DNA from: Bacillus sp. N1-1
GTDB taxonomy: Bacteria; Bacillota; Bacilli; Bacillales; Guptibacillaceae
Length of the DNA stretch: 64,000 nucleotides
Direction: 5' to 3'
Assembly (NCBI RefSeq): GCF_009818105.1
Contig: NZ_CP046564.1
Coordinates: 4,030,001-4,094,000 of the forward strand
A program made the position numbers and the translations under genes. The notes under the pieces are model-generated. The model had not been told where the DNA came from. It ran no database searches and was given only the letters and a program-made list of their open reading frames with translations. Below, one piece after another: positions 62,475 through 64,000 of the stretch; the stretch's first letter is position 1; each line of letters starts with the position of its first letter.

Positions 62475-63857
62475 CTATAACCTCCAATATGCAAAGCCAT
62501 TGTTCTCTGCTTCTTCGCGATTAAAAATTCCTTTTAAGTCAACTAACACTTTATTGTTATTATCCACCTCTAATTCAATTTCAGATGAAGCAGCTACCTC
62601 ATTCATGGATTCTGAAACGTATTCTTCATTAGAGTTATACATTCTATTAACATCATCTAGCTTTATTTGTTTAAATTCTTCATGAGGAACTGCGAAAATA
62701 ACCGCATCAACTCCATTAATCTCTTCTGCATTACTAGGATTTATTTTATATTCGTTCCACAAGTCTTCTTTATCTGCTGCCGGATCAACAACTTTCACTT
62801 CTACTCCATACTCTTCTAGTTCATTAATAATATCTACTACCTTAGTATTTCTTACATCCGGGCAATTTTCTTTGAATGTAACACCAAAGATAGCAACCGT
62901 TGAGCCTTTAATTTGTTTATTGGCTTTAATCATTTTCTTCACAGTATTTTCAGCAACATACTTACCCATATCGTCATTTATTTTTCTGCCTGAAAGAATA
63001 ATTTGCGAATCGTAACCAAGTTGCTCCGCTTTATAGGTTAAATAGTAAGGATCCACTCCAATACAATGTCCACCAACAAGGCCAGGAGAGAATTTCAAGA
63101 AGTTCCATTTAGTTCCAGAAGCTCTTAGTACTGCATTCGTATCTATATCCATCTTGTTAAAAATGATAGAAAGCTCATTCATAAATGCAATATTAATATC
63201 ACGCTGAGCATTTTCAATTACCTTAGCAGCTTCTGCCACTTTGATACTTTCAGCTCTATGTACTCCAGCATCAACAACTAATTCGTATACTTTTGCAACA
63301 GTATCTAATGTTTCAGCATCCATTCCTGATACAACTTTAATAATTGTTTCAAGTCTGTGTTCTTTATCTCCTGGATTTATTCTTTCAGGAGAGTATCCTA
63401 CTTTAAAATCAATCCCACACTTCAATCCAGATTCTTTTTCTAGAATTGGTATGCACGTATCTTCCGTAACACCTGGATAGACAGTTGATTCAAATACTAC
63501 GATAGATCCTTTAGTTAAATTTCTTCCTAAAGTTCTTGTGGCAGATTCCACAGGTGTTAAATCAGGAGTACGATCAGTTTTCACAGGCGTTGGGACTGCA
63601 ACGATATGAAATTTGGCTTCTTTAAGTCTTTCTTCATCCGAAGTGAAATCAACAGAAGTATTCTTAATAACTTCATTTCCAACTTCTTTAGTGGGATCTA
63701 TTCCACTTTTATAAGCATTAATTTTACTTTCATTCACATCAAAACCTAGGACATTAATTTTCTTTGCAAATGCTACTGCTATCGGCATCCCAACATAACC
63801 TAGACCAATTAATGAGATCTTTTCCTCTTTATTTACAATACTTTCATATAGGTTCAT
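62475..63857 (-). CDS. tviB: UDP-N-acetylglucosamine 6-dehydrogenase, TviB/WbpA type
   Basis: 460-aa nucleotide-sugar dehydrogenase: ISLIGLGYVGMPIAVAFAKK at the N-terminus, VFESTVYPGVTEDTCIPILE, GYSPERINPGDKEHRLETI, the catalytic Cys in PGLVGGHCIGVDPYYLT, and FGVTFKENCPDVRNTKV. The YSPERINPGD and TVYPGVTE motifs mark the TviB branch rather than UDP-glucose dehydrogenase. It oxidises UDP-GlcNAc to the uronic acid. Start ATG 63857 behind AAGGAGAAC; the frame extends upstream into the previous gene without better support. Confidence 0.93.
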   Translation of the reverse strand: MNLYESIVNKEEKISLIGLGYVGMPIAVAFAKKINVLGFDVNESKINAYKSGIDPTKEVGNEVIKNTSVDFTSDEERLKEAKFHIVAVPTPVKTDRTPDLTPVESATRTLGRNLTKGSIVVFESTVYPGVTEDTCIPILEKESGLKCGIDFKVGYSPERINPGDKEHRLETIIKVVSGMDAETLDTVAKVYELVVDAGVHRAESIKVAEAAKVIENAQRDINIAFMNELSIIFNKMDIDTNAVLRASGTKWNFLKFSPGLVGGHCIGVDPYYLTYKAEQLGYDSQIILSGRKINDDMGKYVAENTVKKMIKANKQIKGSTVAIFGVTFKENCPDVRNTKVVDIINELEEYGVEVKVVDPAADKEDLWNEYKINPSNAEEINGVDAVIFAVPHEEFKQIKLDDVNRMYNSNEEYVSESMNEVAASSEIELEVDNNNKVLVDLKGIFNREEAENNGFAYWRL

Positions 63858-63858
63858 T

Positions 63859-64000
63859 TTAGTTCTCCTTTTTAATAGCTTTATCCATTTCTTCTTTATA
63901 CGCATTTATAACAATAGACCTAGTAAATTCTTTTTCCATTTTTTTTCGACCCGCTATCCCCATTGCTTTTTTTTCATCATAAGGTAAGTTAATAAATTTA
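63859..64000 (-). CDS. GT4 glycosyltransferase, C-terminal end only (cut by window)
   Basis: The last 46 codons of a gene that enters from beyond the right edge: LPYDEKKAMGIAGRKKMEKE then FTRSIVINAYKEEMDKAI, ending in TAA at 63859. The LP-EK--MG-AGRK--EKEF--S-V---Y pattern is the normal tail of GT4 glycosyltransferases. Stop and TviB-type start are separated by 1 bp, so the genes form an operon. Confidence 0.7.
   Translation of the reverse strand, partial: KFINLPYDEKKAMGIAGRKKMEKEFTRSIVINAYKEEMDKAIKKEN

Overview
The window is chromosomal DNA of a low-to-mid GC Gram-positive bacterium, most likely a Bacillaceae member. The evidence is AGGAGG-type ribosome binding sites, wall teichoic acid genes (TagD- and TagF-type), a B. 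subtilis-like eps exopolysaccharide set with a SinR-like regulator, LacI/DeoR/AraC control of sugar operons, and occasional TTG/GTG starts. It is mostly a surface-polysaccharide supercluster interrupted by a sugar-catabolism block.

Layout. 1-5.6 kb (minus strand): maltodextrin/isomaltose-type operon with LacI regulator, sugar-binding lipoprotein, two ABC permeases and a GH13 alpha-glucosidase cut by the window edge. 5.7-15.5 kb (minus): GalU, then a teichoic-acid-type cluster with TagD, a large TagF-like polymerase, a GT4 glycosyltransferase and two tandem DUF6270 proteins that share an accessory repeat with the polymerase. 16.2-20.0 kb (plus): an operon with a beta-propeller GINT1-like protein, a GNAT acetyltransferase and a membrane-anchored beta-helix protein. 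20.1-34.1 kb (minus): eps-like cluster with Wzz-like and BY-kinase-like proteins, flippase, polymerase, glycosyltransferases, bacillosamine-type initiation genes (EpsC/N/M/L types), a SinR-like repressor, a previously unlisted 47-aa ORF, and UDP-glucose dehydrogenase plus UDP-xylose synthase. 34.2-36.3 kb: a DUF4038 glycosidase-like protein without a signal peptide.

36.6-53.5 kb holds two sugar-use modules. The first has an ABC importer, an ADP-dependent-kinase-like enzyme, two class II aldolases, a DeoR regulator with an operator array, and a lyxose-isomerase family protein. The second has xylulokinase, an AraC regulator, a TRAP transporter, a HIT protein, a zinc dehydrogenase and another lyxose-isomerase family protein. 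REP-like inverted-repeat elements lie at the module borders, and a transposase C-terminal remnant and an IS21 istB remnant lie at the right junction. 54.3-64.0 kb (minus) is a noticeably AT-richer second polysaccharide cluster with TviB/TviC-type UDP-GlcNAcA/GalNAcA synthesis.

The most interesting observation is a set of seven 16-bp palindromic sites, consensus GTTCTTTATAAAGAAC (7-2-7). They lie upstream of the eps operon (three copies), at internal eps positions (three), and at the promoter of the divergent beta-propeller operon. They match the known SinR half-site GTTCTYT, and a 69-aa SinR-like DNA-binding protein is encoded inside the cluster. The second is the family of REP-like elements, whose conserved ends GGGGACGGTTCT..TGATTC enclose different hairpin cores. 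One copy lies beside what looks like the C-terminal end of a REP-associated transposase.
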